NCBI GenBank assembly: GCA_963843465.1
Contig: CAWJKP010000008.1
Coordinates: 186,001 to 250,000 of the forward strand
From: CAWJKP01 sp963843465
GTDB taxonomy: Bacteria > Planctomycetota > Planctomycetia > Pirellulales > Thermoguttaceae
Length of the DNA stretch: 64,000 nucleotides
Direction: 5' to 3'
A program made the position numbers and the translations under genes. Below the pieces are notes generated by a model. It was given only the letters and a program-made list of their open reading frames with translations. It did no database searches and had not been told where the DNA came from. Position 1 is the first letter of the stretch. Each line of letters begins with the position of its first letter. Positions 62,123-64,000 of this stretch are shown piece after piece.

Positions 62123-64000
62123 CTACTTGTCCGCCAGAGCTAGGGAGGCACGGAAGCCCAGGTGGTTCCAGCGGAGCCCGGGCCCAGGGAGGGAGCGGAA
62201 CGCCGACCGGGAGAATCCCGCCGGGGCTTGCCAGGTGCCGCCGCGGGCCACGGCGCAGGAGTCTGGGTCTACACGGCAGGGATCGTCCACCGGCGAAACG
62301 GCATAGAACTTGTCATGACACCGATCCGCACACCACTCCCACACGTTCCCGTAGATGTCGTAAAGACCAAAAGGATTCGCCTGCAACTGGCCCACGCGAT
62401 GAGTCTTGCCTCCAGCGTTCCCCTTGAACCAGCCGTACTCCCCAAGTCTTGCCTCGTCGTTTCCAAAATGCCATTTCCCCTGGCTGCCTGCCCGGCACGC
62501 ATGCTCCCACTGCGCCTCGGAGGGCAGGCGATACGACCACCCCGCCGCCTTTTCTTCCGGTATCTCCGATAGCTTTCGGCAGAACTCCACCGCATCATCC
62601 CAGGAGACGCACTCCACCGGAAACCGCTTTGTCTCCTCACCGGCTACGTTGCCTTTGCCCTTGCCCGTCGCCGAGAAGTGGCTGGGGTTGACGCCCATCA
62701 CCCGCTGGTACTCCCCCTGCGTCACCAGGTACGTACCCAGGTAAAACGGCTTGGTGATCCGAACCCGGTGCTGCGGCGCCTCGGCCGGCAGTTGATCCTG
62801 GTAAACCTTGTCATCGCCATGTGCCTTCAGCTCCTCTTCGATCAATTCCTTGGGCGAGCCCATCTGGAACTCGCCCGGCGGGATGAGCAGCAGCTTCATG
62901 CCGATGGAGTTGGTAATCTCGGCCGGCACGCCGAGGTACTCAGCCCATCGCCGCTGATGCTCTTTCGCCTTCTTCTCGGCAAAGGGGGCAATAGCCGGCG
63001 GCGGACTGGGCAACTGGCTCCGCAGTTTTCTCACTTCAGCCAGGCGCTTCTCGACGTTATTCTTGACCAGGCTGGCAGTCAGCGCGGCGTCCGCTTGACG
63101 ATACCACCGCCCGGCGTGGATCTTGATGGCGTTCATTTGCGAATGGCTGCGCGTGGGGGCGATCTCCCACCAGGCGTCGCCCAGCTTGACCTGTTCGTCG
63201 GGCTGCTTGGGAGGCGATTTCAATTCCAGGTCGGCGAGCCCTTTGAGCGACGCGTCACTTCCCTGGGCCAACAGGGCTAGTCCCTTTTCCCAGTCGCCTT
63301 TGCTGAAGCAAAGGTACCGCCCGAGGACGAGACTGGCCGTGGGGTCTTTGGGGTCTTTTGCCAGGGCCGCCCGTGCCTCCTGGAGTTCTTCGATTTCCTT
63401 GCCTGCCTCGAGGAACCGCTGCCGGTAGGCCTTCAATTTCAGCGTCAGGTTCTTGTCCCGCAGCCCGCCCGAGTTTCTGGTCGCCAGCGTCCCCAGCTCC
63501 TTGGCGGCCTCCAGGTTGCCCGCATCAACCGCCTCGTCCCCTACGGCCAGCACTTGCTCGACGACCCATTTCCGCGTGTCCAGCGCGCGGGCTTCCTTCG
63601 CCCAGTCCGTCAGGATGTCGGTCTTCATGGCAAACCGATCCACGTCGAAGATTTCGGCCAGCTTGTCGATGACCTGGAAAGCGGTCTCCGCATCCCTGGC
63701 CGTAGCGGCCAGATCCTTCGCCCCGAGCATCAGCACGTACTGACCTGCCGTATCCCCTGTCTGGTCGAGGGCCTGTGCCAACAGCCGCTTGGCCAGGGCG
63801 ACCTTGTCGGCGGCAGTCTTCGCCTGCTGGATTTCCGTCTTGAACAACGCATCGGCGGCTTTTCGGGCTTGCGTCTGTGCGGCGTCGTCGGGGACAGGCA
63901 GTTTCGGCTTGGCTGCCGCTTGCGGTGGCGGGGTTTCAGGTTTCGGCTTGCTGGGCTCGATCACGCGCACGAGTGGAGGCGCTGGGGCGGGCGGCGGGGA
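62123..64000 (-). CDS. FGE/SUMF1-domain protein with helical repeat region, runs off right edge
   Basis: At least 625 codons, open at the edge. N-terminally there is a Pro-rich linker (PSKPKPETPPPQAAAKPKLP), then a helical region of about 280 residues with TPR-like Ala/Leu pattern (ALAKRLLAQALDQTGDTAGQ, FQVIDKLAEIFDVDRFAMKT, GRYLCFSKGDWEKGLALLAQ). A complete FGE domain follows: MKLLLIPPGEFQMGSPKELI, HRVRITKPFYLGTYLVTQGE, CVSWDDAVEFCRKL, YRLPSEAQWEHACRAG, YGNVWEWCAD and FRSLPGPGLRWNHLGFRASL. This layout usually ends a planctomycete kinase or sensor, so a kinase domain may lie beyond 64000. Formylglycine-generating activity is not implied; most such domains bind peptides or carbohydrates. Confidence 0.88.
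   Translation of the reverse strand, partial: SPPPAPAPPLVRVIEPSKPKPETPPPQAAAKPKLPVPDDAAQTQARKAADALFKTEIQQAKTAADKVALAKRLLAQALDQTGDTAGQYVLMLGAKDLAATARDAETAFQVIDKLAEIFDVDRFAMKTDILTDWAKEARALDTRKWVVEQVLAVGDEAVDAGNLEAAKELGTLATRNSGGLRDKNLTLKLKAYRQRFLEAGKEIEELQEARAALAKDPKDPTASLVLGRYLCFSKGDWEKGLALLAQGSDASLKGLADLELKSPPKQPDEQVKLGDAWWEIAPTRSHSQMNAIKIHAGRWYRQADAALTASLVKNNVEKRLAEVRKLRSQLPSPPPAIAPFAEKKAKEHQRRWAEYLGVPAEITNSIGMKLLLIPPGEFQMGSPKELIEEELKAHGDDKVYQDQLPAEAPQHRVRITKPFYLGTYLVTQGEYQRVMGVNPSHFSATGKGKGNVAGEETKRFPVECVSWDDAVEFCRKLSEIPEEKAAGWSYRLPSEAQWEHACRAGSQGKWHFGNDEARLGEYGWFKGNAGGKTHRVGQLQANPFGLYDIYGNVWEWCADRCHDKFYAVSPVDDPCRVDPDSCAVARGGTWQAPAGFSRSAFRSLPGPGLRWNHLGFRASLALADK

Overview
The window reads as chromosomal DNA of a planctomycete (Planctomycetota, Pirellulales-like). 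The grounds are high GC, Ser/Thr kinases fused to a zinc ribbon, WD40 repeats and formylglycine-generating-enzyme (FGE/SUMF1) domains, an FHA-domain ABC transporter, a DUF1080 protein, an excisionase-HTH/PTS-IIA protein, and very many dispersed palindromic repeats. The affiliation is inferred from gene content only; no rRNA is present.

Layout. 1-1512: truncated IS66 transposase, a decayed HUH transposase and a seven-copy palindromic array. 1574-17524: exopolysaccharide locus (two Wzy/WaaL-like proteins, Wzz/GumC, CpsD-like ATPase, initiating sugar transferase, deacetylase, flippase, three glycosyltransferases, FemAB-like acyltransferase, FkbM methyltransferase, epimerase), preceded by a DUF1080 protein. 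17535-26053: minus-strand group (pectate-lyase-like, SRAP/YedK, double pseudo-receiver, HTH-PTS IIA, lipoprotein, SGNH esterase, Tat-type phosphoesterase). 26562-40378: signalling region (kinase with two FGE domains, M48 protease, FHA-ABC transporter, IS200/RAYT transposase, WD40 kinase, Pro-rich secreted protein). 40601-55323: selenium region. 55561-60407: EmrA/EmrB/TolC-type efflux system. 60645-61523: folP. 61657-64000: FGE-domain genes running off the right edge.

The most interesting part is 40601-55323. It carries a full selenocysteine toolkit: selB, selA, selD and tRNA-Sec with anticodon TCA. These are interleaved with three paralogous HgdB/double-cubane-type reductase subunits, their HgdC-type ATPase activator and a polyferredoxin membrane protein. 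SelD is fused in frame to an AhpD-like CxxCxxxH domain. Two kilobases downstream, a secreted protein gene is interrupted by an in-frame TGA (55180-55182). Convincing coding sequence resumes after it (Gly-Phe-Thr-Cys follows), and a perfect 8-bp hairpin has its loop about 21 nt downstream. I read this as a previously unrecognised selenoprotein.

Two features shape the whole window. At least seven families of palindromic elements sit between genes, supply stop codons, and in three cases lie in frame inside coding sequences. In addition, about 15 one- or two-base indels, mostly contractions of G/C runs or CG dinucleotides, break eleven otherwise well-conserved genes. This looks more like consensus error in the assembly than biology, and those genes are annotated across the shift.
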